Source: JAMWZF01 sp041628615
GTDB taxonomy: Bacteria > Pseudomonadota > Alphaproteobacteria > Rhodobacterales > Rhodobacteraceae
NCBI GenBank assembly: GCA_041628615.1
Contig: JBFKOW010000003.1
Coordinates: forward strand, 1 to 46,205
Length of the DNA: 46,205 bases
Direction of reading: 5' to 3'
Shown: one piece after another, positions 1-7,598 of the stretch
Position numbering within the stretch: position 1 is the stretch's first letter
Layout: every line of letters starts with the position of its first letter
Program-made: the position numbers and the translations under genes
Notes under the pieces: generated by a model
Told to the model about the DNA's origin: nothing
The model's input: only the letters and a program-made list of their open reading frames with translations
Databases searched by the model: none

Positions 1-147
1 GACCGCGACGGCATGCGCGGGGGCGAGGGCTGGTGGAATCAGATCGAGCGCGTGATTGACGAGGTCGAGTTTATGGCCGTCGTGATGACGCCCGGTGCGG
101 TGGACTCCATGGTGGTGCGCAAAGAGTGGGACGCGGCGCGGCGGCGC
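1..147 (+). pseudogene. TIR-domain protein fragment (both ends missing)
   Basis: An open frame enters from the left edge and reads like the middle of a bacterial TIR_2 domain: an RGGEGWWNQIE stretch, then EFMAVVMTP (the core beta strand) and VVRKEWDAARR. This is the WW..QI....D.VEF...VMTP.A..S..VRKEW signature of TIR proteins that carry a sensor module. Around 132-147 the similarity stops, and the frame continues only as low-complexity antisense of the neighbouring aminotransferase. The N-terminal part lies outside the window, and the C-terminal part of the TIR domain plus any effector or sensor region is lost. TIR proteins of this type often act in NAD+-depleting defence, but nothing can be said about function from a fragment. 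It may be a real rearrangement or an assembly chimera. Confidence 0.6.
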
Positions 148-1141
148 CGAACCACTTCAGCTCGACCCCCCGCGCGGCGCAGCCGGCGACCAGCCGCTCG
201 ATCGCCTCGGTCGGCCAGCCGGGCAGCAGGAACTGGAACGACGAGGCGACGAAGGCCTCTTCCGGCGGCCGGTGCGGCAGGTAGAGGCCCGGCGCCCCGG
301 CCAGCCCGTCCGCCAGTACCGCGTAGCGCTCGTTCCAGCGCGCCGCCTGATGCGGCAGCTCGGCCAGTTGCGGCCGCAGGATCGCCGCCCGCAGGTTGTC
401 CAACCGGCCCGACACGTTGGGCGTGCGCAGCCGGACCCCCTCGAAGGCGGCGGGGGGCGGCGCGGCCCGGTGCCGGTCGTAAAGCATGTAGGAGCCCGAC
501 AGCAGCACCGCCCGCGCGGCGATCTCCGCATCGTCGGTGACGAGGAACCCGCCCTCGCCCGAATTGATGTGCTTGTAGGTCTGGGTCGAGTGGCAGCCCA
601 CCGCGCCATGCCGGCCCGAGGGGGTGCCGTTCCAAGCCGCCCCCATCGTGTGGGCGCAATCCTCGATTACCGTGACCCCGGCGGCATCGCATAGCGCCAT
701 CAGCCGGTCCATGTCGCAGATGTGCCCGCGCATGTGCGACAGGAGCAGCACCCGCGCCCGGTCCAGCTTGGCCGCAAGGTCGTCGAGGTCGATGACGAGG
801 TCCCGCGTCACTTCGACGAAGACCGGCCGCGCGCCGAGGCTGGCGATCGCGCCCGGCACCGGGGCCAGCGTGAAGGCATTGGTCAGCACGGCATCGCCGG
901 CGGCGACGCCGATCGCCCGCAGCGCGCAACCGATCGCATACCCCCCCGAGGCCACGGCGAGGCAGTAGCGCGCCCCGGTCGCGGCGGCGAACTCCTCCTC
1001 CAGAAGCGCCACCTCCGAGATCTCTCCCGGCGCGGTGTTGTAGCGGTGCAGGCGGCCGGACTGCATCACCCGGGTGGCGGCGGCCACGGCCTCGGGCGGG
1101 ATCGGCTCCTGCTGGGTGAAACTACCGGTGAAACGCTCCAT
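71..1141 (-). CDS. DegT/DnrJ/EryC1/StrS-family aminotransferase, 3'-truncated
   Basis: This is a fold-type I PLP enzyme of the sugar-aminotransferase family, probably acting on a nucleotide keto-sugar or related ketone. Visible family features are the ASGGYAIGCALRA cofactor-phosphate region, the VIEDCAH aspartate motif and the PLP lysine in QTYKHINSGEGG. The homologous part runs to about residue 331 (GVELKWFGAA) and then breaks. The last 25 or so codons, antisense to the TIR fragment, look unrelated, so about 50 C-terminal residues appear to be missing and the product is probably non-functional or chimeric. The start is ambiguous: ATG at 1141 is used here, but a GTG at 1156 lies directly after the stop of the upstream phosphatase gene. 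The two genes form a tightly packed pair. The substrate is unknown. Confidence 0.7.
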   Translation of the reverse strand: MERFTGSFTQQEPIPPEAVAAATRVMQSGRLHRYNTAPGEISEVALLEEEFAAATGARYCLAVASGGYAIGCALRAIGVAAGDAVLTNAFTLAPVPGAIASLGARPVFVEVTRDLVIDLDDLAAKLDRARVLLLSHMRGHICDMDRLMALCDAAGVTVIEDCAHTMGAAWNGTPSGRHGAVGCHSTQTYKHINSGEGGFLVTDDAEIAARAVLLSGSYMLYDRHRAAPPPAAFEGVRLRTPNVSGRLDNLRAAILRPQLAELPHQAARWNERYAVLADGLAGAPGLYLPHRPPEEAFVASSFQFLLPGWPTEAIERLVAGCAARGVELKWFGAAAPRPTLCAPPWSPPHRASSRRP

Positions 1142-1156
1142 CGCCCGAGCCTGCAC

Positions 1157-1834
1157 CTAGCCCTGCATCGGCGCAACCCCGACCGCGCGGACCGCGGCCG
1201 GCAGCTCGTCGAAGCGGTCGATGGTGGCCTCGGGCTCCAGCGCCTTCACCGCCGCCCCGGACGGGCCGAAGGTGACGAGGATCGACGGCACCCCGGCGGC
1301 GCGCGACGTGGCCCGGTCGGTCTCGGTATCGCCGACCAGAACCGCCGCCGCCGGATCGCCCCCGGCGCGGCGGATCGCCTCGACCAGCGGCGCGGGATCG
1401 GGTTTGCGCACCGGCAGGGAGTCGGCCCCGATCAGCGACGCGAAGGCGTCGCGCACGCCCAGCGCCCGCAACAGCCCGTCGGCCAGGCCCTCGGGCTTGT
1501 TGGTGCAGACCCCGACCCGGTAGCCCGCCCCGGCCAGCGCCGACACCGCCGCCATCGCGCCGGGATAGAGCGTGGTATGGACGCAAAGCGCGTCGCCATA
1601 GGCCGCCAGCAGGCGCGGATATTGCCGGTCCACCTCCTCGGGGCCGTGGCTGCGGGTGCGGGAAAAGCCCAGGGTCAGCATCGCGCGCCCGCCCCGGAAG
1701 GCGGTCGCGGCATCGGCCACGGGATCGAGCACGTCGCCGAGGCCCAGATCGCGGAAACAGGCATTGGCGCTGGCGATGAGGTCGCGGCTGGTATCCGCCA
1801 GCGTCCCGTCCAGATCGAAGATGACCGTGCCCAT
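1157..1834 (-). CDS. gph: Phosphoglycolate phosphatase-like HAD hydrolase
   Basis: This is a 225-residue HAD subfamily IA phosphatase. Motif I FDLDGTLADT starts at residue 5 and carries the nucleophile and acid/base aspartates. A four-helix cap follows, then motif II in VCTNKPEG, the motif III lysine in VRKPDPAPL, and motif IV VGDTETDRATSRAAG. Length and motifs fit Gph, which removes 2-phosphoglycolate made by Rubisco oxygenation or DNA-end repair. A related phosphosugar phosphatase is possible. The TAG stop touches the possible GTG start of the aminotransferase downstream, so the two are probably co-transcribed. It diverges from glmU across a 140-bp gap. Confidence 0.8.
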   Translation of the reverse strand: MGTVIFDLDGTLADTSRDLIASANACFRDLGLGDVLDPVADAATAFRGGRAMLTLGFSRTRSHGPEEVDRQYPRLLAAYGDALCVHTTLYPGAMAAVSALAGAGYRVGVCTNKPEGLADGLLRALGVRDAFASLIGADSLPVRKPDPAPLVEAIRRAGGDPAAAVLVGDTETDRATSRAAGVPSILVTFGPSGAAVKALEPEATIDRFDELPAAVRAVGVAPMQG

Positions 1835-1918
1835 GCGCCCTCCGCCCCGGCACCGCGCAACGCGGCCGCCGTCCCGCCCCCATGTAACGGGATGTCACGT
1901 CATGTGAAGGGGTTGTGC

Positions 1919-1946
1919 TTGCGTGGCAAGCCGGGCCGGGTAGAAC
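1919..1946 (+). promoter_or_regulatory. Candidate glmU promoter
   Basis: TTGCGT at 1919-1924 and TAGAAC at 1941-1946 are separated by 16 bp, a fair sigma-70-type match 28 bp before the glmU ATG. Just upstream, at 1895-1907, is a small dyad TCAC-N5-GTGA that could be an operator. The match is by eye only. Confidence 0.35.
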
Positions 1947-1974
1947 GGGCGCGATTCCGGGCAGCGGGGCAGAG

Positions 1975-3369
1975 ATGGCAGACAGCGACACGGGCACAGG
2001 GCGCACGGGCGACGGAGCGTCCGGCGGCGGCACCTCCCTCGTCATCCTCGCGGCGGGACAGGGCACGCGGATGCTCTCGGACCGGCCAAAGGTGCTGCAC
2101 CCGGTGGCGGGCGCGCCGCTGCTCGCCCATGCCATGGCGGCGGGCGCGGCGCTCGAACCCGCCCGGATCGTCGTCGTCACCGGCCACGGCGGCGCCGAGG
2201 TGGGCGCGGCGGCGCAGGAGATCGACCCGGCGGCGGCGATCGTCGAACAGGCCGAGCAGCTGGGCACCGGCCACGCCGTGCTGCAGGCCCGCGCGGCGCT
2301 GCAGGGCCAGGCTGGCGACACGGTGATCCTCTATGCCGACACCCCCTTCATCCGGCCCGAAACGCTGGCCCGCATGGCCGAGGCCCGGCAGCGGCACGCG
2401 GTGGTCGTCCTCGGCTTCGAGGCCGCCGACCCGGCGCGCTACGGCCGGCTCGTGGCCGATGGCGAACGGCTTGACCGGATCGTCGAATGGAAGGACGCGA
2501 CAGATGAGGAGCGGGCCATAACACTCTGTAATTCCGGCGTCATCATGGCCGGGACCGACGTGCTGTTCGACCTGCTGGACGCCGTGGGGAACGACAACGC
2601 CGCCGGCGAGTTCTACCTGACCGACATTGTCGGGATCGCCCGCGACCGGGGCCTCTCCGCCGGTGTGGTGACCTGCGACGAGGCCGAGACGCTGGGCGTC
2701 AATTCCCGCGCCGACCTTGCCGCCGCCGAGGCCGCCTTCCAGGCCCGGGCGCGGGCCGAGGCGCTCGACACCGGGGTGACCCTGACCGCGCCCCAGACGG
2801 TGTTCTTCGCCTTCGACACCGTGCTTGGCCGGGACGTGGTGGTGGAGCCGAACGTGGTCTTCGGCCCCGGCGTCACGGTCGAGACCGGCGCGACGATCCG
2901 GGCGTTCAGCCATCTCGAGGGGTGCCACGTCAGCCGCGGCGCGGTGGTCGGCCCCTATGCCCGGCTGCGGCCCGGCGCCGAACTGGCCGAGGACGTGCGG
3001 GTCGGCAACTTCGTCGAGGTGAAGAACGCCGAGATCGGCGAGGGCGCGAAGATCAACCACCTCACCTATGTCGGCGACGCCACCGTTGGCGCAGGGGCCA
3101 ATCTCGGCGCCGGGACGGTGACCTGCAACTACGACGGGGTGATGAAGCACCGCACCGAGATCGGCAAGCGGGCCTTCATCGGCTCGTCCACGATGCTTGT
3201 CGCACCGGTCAGGATCGGCGCCGACGCGATGACGGCGAGCGGGTCGGTGATTACCTCGGACGTGCCGGACGGCGCGCTCGGCCTCGGCCGGGCGCGGCAG
3301 TCCAACAAGCCCGGCCTGGCCTTGCGGCTTCGGGAAAAACTGAAGAACATCAAGGCGCAGAAGGGCTGA
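1975..3369 (+). CDS. glmU: Bifunctional GlmU: GlcN-1-P acetyltransferase / GlcNAc-1-P uridylyltransferase
   Basis: This enzyme makes UDP-GlcNAc for peptidoglycan and lipopolysaccharide from glucosamine-1-phosphate in two steps in the cytosol. The N-terminal half has the nucleotidyltransferase signature LAAGQGTRM followed by RPKVLHPV, and further on YADTPFI and EFYLTDI. The C-terminal half is a left-handed beta-helix of hexapeptide repeats with the acetyltransferase residues in NFVEVKNAEIGEG, INHLTYVGD and NYDG. The protein is 464 residues from the chosen ATG, which is preceded by a GCAGCGGGGCAGAG stretch. An in-frame start 60 bp upstream would add residues unlike the family. The stop is 4 bp before glmS, so both steps of hexosamine supply are made from one mRNA. 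Confidence 0.95.
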   Translation: MADSDTGTGRTGDGASGGGTSLVILAAGQGTRMLSDRPKVLHPVAGAPLLAHAMAAGAALEPARIVVVTGHGGAEVGAAAQEIDPAAAIVEQAEQLGTGHAVLQARAALQGQAGDTVILYADTPFIRPETLARMAEARQRHAVVVLGFEAADPARYGRLVADGERLDRIVEWKDATDEERAITLCNSGVIMAGTDVLFDLLDAVGNDNAAGEFYLTDIVGIARDRGLSAGVVTCDEAETLGVNSRADLAAAEAAFQARARAEALDTGVTLTAPQTVFFAFDTVLGRDVVVEPNVVFGPGVTVETGATIRAFSHLEGCHVSRGAVVGPYARLRPGAELAEDVRVGNFVEVKNAEIGEGAKINHLTYVGDATVGAGANLGAGTVTCNYDGVMKHRTEIGKRAFIGSSTMLVAPVRIGADAMTASGSVITSDVPDGALGLGRARQSNKPGLALRLREKLKNIKAQKG

Positions 3370-3373
3370 ACTG

Positions 3374-5191
3374 ATGTGCGGAATCATCGGGGTCCTGGGC
3401 GCGCACGAGGCCGCGCCGCTGATGGTCGAGGCGCTCAAGAGGCTCGAATACCGCGGCTACGACAGCGCCGGGATCGCCACCGTGCAGGACGGACGGCTGG
3501 ACCGGCGGCGGGCGGTCGGCAAGCTCGTGAACCTGTCCGATCTGCTGGTTCACGAACCGCTGTCGGGCAAGGCCGGCATCGGCCATACCCGCTGGGCCAC
3601 CCACGGCGCGGCCACCACCGACAACGCCCACCCGCACCGGGCCGGCCGCGTCGCGGTGGTGCATAACGGGATCATCGAGAATTTCCGCGATCTGCGCGCC
3701 GAACTGGCCCGCCACCAGATGCCGCATGAGACCGAGACCGACACCGAGACGGTCGCGCTTTGGTGCGAGCTGCTGCTGCGCCAGGGCAAGACGCCCGCCG
3801 AGGCGGTGGCGGCGACGCTGGCCCGCCTGGACGGAGCCTATGCGCTGCTGTTCCTGTTCGAGGGCGAGGACGACCTGATGATCGCCGCCCGCAAGGGGTC
3901 TCCGCTGGCGATCGGCCACGGCGAGGGCGAGATGTTCGTCGGCTCGGACGCCATCGCGCTGGCGCCGCTGACCGACCGGGTCACCTACCTCGAGGAGGGC
4001 GACTGGGCGGTGATCACCCGCGCCGGGGCCCGGATCTTCGATGCCGGCGGCCATCCGGCGGACCGCCCGGCCAGCCGGATCGCCCAGGACGCGGTGCAGA
4101 TCGACAAGGCCGGACACAAGCATTTCATGGCCAAGGAGATCGCCGAGCAGCCCGCGGTTCTCACCGACACCCTCGGCCATTACCTGACAGGAGACGACGT
4201 CGAGATTCCCGACCCGGGCATCGACTTCGCCGCGCTCGACCGGCTGACGCTGGTGGCCTGCGGGACCGCCTCTTTCGCCTGCCACACCGCGAAATACTGG
4301 TTCGAGTCGCTGGCCGGGCTGCCCTGCGACGTCGACGTGGCGAGCGAGTTCCGCTACCGTGAACCGCCGATCCCGCCGCGCACCGCCGCGCTGTTCGTCA
4401 GCCAGTCGGGCGAGACCGCCGACACCCTGGCCGCGCTGCGCTACTGCGCCGGCAAGGCCGCCCCGATCGTGTCGGTGGTGAACGTGCCGCAAAGTTCGAT
4501 CGCCCGCGAAAGCGACCTCGCCCTGCCGATCCTCGCCGGGGTGGAGGTCGGCGTCGCCTCGACCAAGGCCTTCACCTGCCAGTTGACCGTGCTGGCCGCG
4601 CTGGCGCTGGCGGCGGCGCGGGACCGCGGCCGGATGACGGCGGCGCAGGTCTCCGCCCAGGTCGCCGCCCTGCGCGGGCTGCCGGGCCTGACGAACCAGG
4701 CGCTGGCGGGATCGGAGTCCATCGCCGCCATCGCCCGGCGCCTGTCCGAGGCCCGCGACATCCTCTTCCTCGGCCGCGGCCAGATGTATCCCCTCGCCAT
4801 GGAGGGCGCGCTCAAGCTGAAGGAAATCAGCTATATACATGCCGAAGCTTATGCGTCAGGCGAACTCAAGCACGGCCCGATCGCACTGGTGGACGAACAC
4901 GTGCCGGTGATCGTCATGGCGCCGCGCGACCGGCTGTTCGACAAGACCGTGAGCAACATGCAGGAGGTCATGGCGCGGGGCGGCCGGGTGCTGCTGATCT
5001 CGGACCGGGCCGGGATCGCGGAGGCCGGTGACGGGGTCTGGGACCGCATCGTCCTGCCCGAGGCGGACCCGCTGCTGCACCCGATGCTCTACGCGATACC
5101 GGCGCAGCTTCTGGCCTACCACACGGCGGTCGCCAAGGGCACCGACGTGGACCAGCCGCGCAACCTCGCCAAGTCGGTGACGGTGGAGTGA
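3374..5191 (+). CDS. glmS: Glutamine--fructose-6-phosphate aminotransferase
   Basis: GlmS converts fructose-6-phosphate plus glutamine to glucosamine-6-phosphate, the entry step to UDP-GlcNAc. The start MCGIIGV places the catalytic Cys directly after the initiator Met (class II glutamine amidotransferase). RLEYRGYDSAG, the HTRWATHG loop and HNGIIEN follow. The C-terminal half has two SIS domains (SQSGETADT, STKAFTCQ, ELKHGPIAL) and ends in the family tail DQPRNLAKSVTVE. At 605 residues it is full length. It directly follows glmU, and its stop overlaps the GTG start of the next gene by 4 bp. No glmS ribozyme is expected or seen, since the gene sits inside an operon. Confidence 0.96.
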   Translation: MCGIIGVLGAHEAAPLMVEALKRLEYRGYDSAGIATVQDGRLDRRRAVGKLVNLSDLLVHEPLSGKAGIGHTRWATHGAATTDNAHPHRAGRVAVVHNGIIENFRDLRAELARHQMPHETETDTETVALWCELLLRQGKTPAEAVAATLARLDGAYALLFLFEGEDDLMIAARKGSPLAIGHGEGEMFVGSDAIALAPLTDRVTYLEEGDWAVITRAGARIFDAGGHPADRPASRIAQDAVQIDKAGHKHFMAKEIAEQPAVLTDTLGHYLTGDDVEIPDPGIDFAALDRLTLVACGTASFACHTAKYWFESLAGLPCDVDVASEFRYREPPIPPRTAALFVSQSGETADTLAALRYCAGKAAPIVSVVNVPQSSIARESDLALPILAGVEVGVASTKAFTCQLTVLAALALAAARDRGRMTAAQVSAQVAALRGLPGLTNQALAGSESIAAIARRLSEARDILFLGRGQMYPLAMEGALKLKEISYIHAEAYASGELKHGPIALVDEHVPVIVMAPRDRLFDKTVSNMQEVMARGGRVLLISDRAGIAEAGDGVWDRIVLPEADPLLHPMLYAIPAQLLAYHTAVAKGTDVDQPRNLAKSVTVE

Positions 5192-5874
5192 CCCCCGACG
5201 CGGCCCTCGCCCTGCTCGAGACCCGCGCCCGGCCCGGCAAGGCCGCCGAGATGGCCGCCTACCACCAGGCGCCGCGCCGCTACCTCGGCGTGGCGACCCC
5301 GGAGATCGACGACCTGACAAGGACTTGGAGGGCGGAGTTGAGTCTCGACGACAGGCTCGCCCTCGCCGCCGGGCTGTGGGACACCAATGTCCACGAGGGC
5401 CGGATCGCCGCCGCCAGGCTGCTGACCCAGGCCCGGATCCGGCCCGACGACACCGGCGCCTGGGCGCTGATCTGCCGCTGGGTGCCGGATTTCGACGCCT
5501 GGGCCATCGCCGACCACGCGGGCATCGCCGGGCAGAAGCGGCTGGTCGCCGACCCGTCGCGGCTCGACACGGTGGAGGCATGGACCACCAGCCCGCACAT
5601 GTGGACCCGCCGCGCGGCGCTGGTGATGACCCTGCCCTGGACCCGCTCGCGGCATCCGAAACCCGACGAATCGGCCGCGCGGGAACGGATCCTCGGCTGG
5701 GCCGCGGGCTATGCGGCCGATCCGGAGTGGTTCATCCAGAAGGCCGTCGCGTGGTGGCTCCGCGACCTGTCGAAGCGCGATCCCGACCGCGTCCGCCGGT
5801 TCCTCGCGGACCACGGCGCGGCGATGAAGCCCTTCGCCCGGAAAGAAGCCGCGCGGCATATGGCGGCCGGATGA
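5188..5874 (+). CDS. AlkD-like DNA alkylation repair protein (HEAT-like repeats)
   Basis: This 228-residue helical-repeat protein resembles the DNA alkylation repair family PF08713 (AlkC/AlkD glycosylases). Family-like features are YLGVATPEI near the N terminus, LAAGLWDTNVHEGRIAA, CRWVPDFDAWAIADH, the WTTSPHMWTRRAALV helix pair, and WFIQKAVAWWLRDLSKRDP with the Trp and Lys typical of the family's last repeats. AlkD-type enzymes remove N3- and N7-alkylated purines without base flipping. The GTG start overlaps the glmS stop (GTGA), implying translational coupling to glmU-glmS, although no metabolic link is obvious. Whether the DNA-facing Trp/Asp residues are all conserved cannot be settled by eye. 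Confidence 0.8.
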   Translation: MTPDAALALLETRARPGKAAEMAAYHQAPRRYLGVATPEIDDLTRTWRAELSLDDRLALAAGLWDTNVHEGRIAAARLLTQARIRPDDTGAWALICRWVPDFDAWAIADHAGIAGQKRLVADPSRLDTVEAWTTSPHMWTRRAALVMTLPWTRSRHPKPDESAARERILGWAAGYAADPEWFIQKAVAWWLRDLSKRDPDRVRRFLADHGAAMKPFARKEAARHMAAG

Positions 5875-5950
5875 CCGCCGGCGGCGGGCAAGGGCGATCC
5901 CCCGACGCCGGAGGAATGAAAACGTGCGGAAGCACACCGCCTGATTGCCG

Positions 5951-6451
5951 TCACTTGGCGTAGACGCGCAACTCGATGATTCCGGTCAGCGGCGCGTCGA
6001 GCAGCCGCATCGCGGGCAGGCTGATCTGGCTGCCGGCGCCCGCCGCCCCGGCCAGCGGCCGCAGGTCCACGTTGATCGACCGGCCCTGGTACTCGACCCG
6101 CCCCGCCGTGAGGCTGTCGACCAGCGGCGTCTTGACCCAGATCCCCGGGTCGCCCGGCGCGCCGAGGCTCGCCAGCGTCACGCCCAGCAGCCGTTCGGCG
6201 GCCTCGTCGGTCACGGTCAGCGCCGCGGCGCGGTCCTCCTCGGTGGTGGTGTCGAATTCGGCCACCGTTGAGGCGGTCGGCGGCGGGGGCGGCGGCGGGG
6301 TCGGGTCGAGGGTTTCCACCGCCACGTCCGGCGGGGCGGGCAGCGACCCGCCATCGGCCGGGGCCGCGGCGGGCGCGATGAGCCCCTGCAAGGAGGGCGC
6401 GGCGCATCCCGTCAGCAGGGCGGCGAAGGCGAGGAGGCAGGCAGGTTTCAT
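5951..6451 (-). CDS. Small secreted lipoprotein of unknown function
   Basis: A 166-residue product begins MKPACLLAFAALLTGC, a lipoprotein signal whose lipobox LLTGC puts the acylated Cys at about residue 16. A short Ala/Pro-rich linker with a run of prolines follows, then a folded part (LGVTLASLGAPGDPGIWVKTPLV, GRVEYQGRSINVDLRPL, AMRLLDAPLTGIIELRVY). This resembles a Rhodobacterales lipoprotein family that I recall being labelled D-galactarate dehydratase in some databases; nothing here supports enzymatic activity. Its reading frame is open farther upstream, but only this ATG gives a signal peptide. It is divergent from moaA across 118 bp. The anchor is probably in the outer or inner membrane facing the periplasm. 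Confidence 0.75.
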   Translation of the reverse strand: MKPACLLAFAALLTGCAAPSLQGLIAPAAAPADGGSLPAPPDVAVETLDPTPPPPPPPTASTVAEFDTTTEEDRAAALTVTDEAAERLLGVTLASLGAPGDPGIWVKTPLVDSLTAGRVEYQGRSINVDLRPLAGAAGAGSQISLPAMRLLDAPLTGIIELRVYAK

Positions 6452-6569
6452 GACCGGGAGGCTAGGCCCTTCGCCATCCCGGCACAATCCGCCCCGCACA
6501 GCGATCCGGACCGCCCTGCGCGGTCCCGCCGTCTTGCGCCCCGCCCCTGCTCGCCGTAGCGTTTCAGCC

Positions 6570-7574
6570 ATGACCGCGCCCCTGATCGACCCCTTCGACC
6601 GCGCCATCCGCTACCTGCGGCTCAGCGTCACCGACCGCTGCGATTTCCGCTGCGTCTACTGCATGTCCGAGACCATGACCTTCCTGCCGAAGAAGGAGCT
6701 TCTGACGCTGGAGGAGCTGGACCGGCTGTGCACCGCCTTCATCCGGCTCGGGGTCGAGAAGCTGCGGCTGACGGGGGGCGAACCGCTGGTCCGGCGGGGC
6801 ATCATCGACCTGATCCGCACCCTGTCGCGGCACCTCGACAGCGGCGCGCTGAAGGAACTGACCCTGACCACCAACGGCTCCCAGCTCGGCCGCTTCGCGG
6901 ACGACCTCGCGGCGGCGGGGGTGCGCCGGGTCAACGTCTCGCTCGACACCCTCGACGAGGGCAGGTTCAAGGAGATCACCCGCTGGGGACGGCTGCCGCA
7001 GGTGCTCGAGGGGATCGACGCCGCCCGCGCCGCCGGGCTGCGGGTCAAGCTCAACGCCGTGGCCCTGAAGGGCGTCAACGAGGACGAGCTGTTCACCCTG
7101 GCCGAGTTCTGCGCCGCCCGCGACATGGACCTGACCTGGATCGAGGTCATGCCGATGGGCGACATCGGCAACGAGGACCGGCTCGACCAGTTCTGGTCCC
7201 TGCGCGACCTGCGCGTCGAACTGGCCTCGCGCTATACCCTGACCGATCTCGCCCATCGCAGCGGCGGTCCCGCCCGCTATGTCCGGGTCGAGGAAACCGG
7301 CCAGATGATCGGCTTCATCACCCCGCTCAGCCACAATTTCTGTGAAAGCTGCAACCGGGTCCGGGTCACCTGCACCGGCGAGATCTATACCTGCCTCGGG
7401 CAGGAAGGGTCGTCGGACCTGCGCGCGCCGCTGCGTGCCTCCGAGGACGACGCGGTGCTGGAGGCGGCGATTCGCGCCGCAATCGGGCTCAAGCCGCGCG
7501 GCCACGATTTCGACTATTCCCGTCAGGAAGTGGCCGGCCGGATGAGCCGCCACATGAGCCATACCGGCGGCTGA
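6570..7574 (+). CDS. moaA: GTP 3',8-cyclase MoaA (molybdenum cofactor synthesis)
   Basis: MoaA is a radical-SAM enzyme that rearranges GTP to 3',8-cyclo-7,8-dihydro-GTP, the first step of molybdopterin synthesis. The N-terminal cluster motif CDFRCVYC (Cys 24, 28, 31) binds the SAM [4Fe-4S] cluster. LRLTGGEPLVRRG and NVSLDTLDE are typical of the barrel. The C-terminal FCESCNRVR with the later Cys in EIYTC binds the second cluster. The chain ends in the Gly-Gly tail that is functionally important in MoaA. From ATG 6570 it is 334 residues, the usual length. A longer open frame upstream is antisense of the lipoprotein gene and is not part of it. No other moa genes are in the window. Confidence 0.95.
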   Translation: MTAPLIDPFDRAIRYLRLSVTDRCDFRCVYCMSETMTFLPKKELLTLEELDRLCTAFIRLGVEKLRLTGGEPLVRRGIIDLIRTLSRHLDSGALKELTLTTNGSQLGRFADDLAAAGVRRVNVSLDTLDEGRFKEITRWGRLPQVLEGIDAARAAGLRVKLNAVALKGVNEDELFTLAEFCAARDMDLTWIEVMPMGDIGNEDRLDQFWSLRDLRVELASRYTLTDLAHRSGGPARYVRVEETGQMIGFITPLSHNFCESCNRVRVTCTGEIYTCLGQEGSSDLRAPLRASEDDAVLEAAIRAAIGLKPRGHDFDYSRQEVAGRMSRHMSHTGG

Positions 7575-7580
7575 GCCAGC

Positions 7581-7598
7581 GGGAGGACCCACGCCATC
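7581..7598 (+). promoter_or_regulatory. Shine-Dalgarno deciding the waaA start
   Basis: GGGAGGA at 7581-7587 sits 7 bp after the moaA stop and 8 nt before an ATC codon. No standard start codon occurs in this frame between 7575 and 7691. Confidence 0.5.

Noticed and set aside
722..2326. Long open frames opposite or beside the phosphatase and glmU genes
   Set aside because: They are Arg/Pro/Gly-rich shadows of real genes in a high-GC genome, with no recognisable domains.
5976..6569. N-terminal extension of MoaA by almost 200 residues
   Set aside because: The extension is antisense to the lipoprotein gene and unlike any MoaA; ATG 6570 gives the normal length and N terminus.
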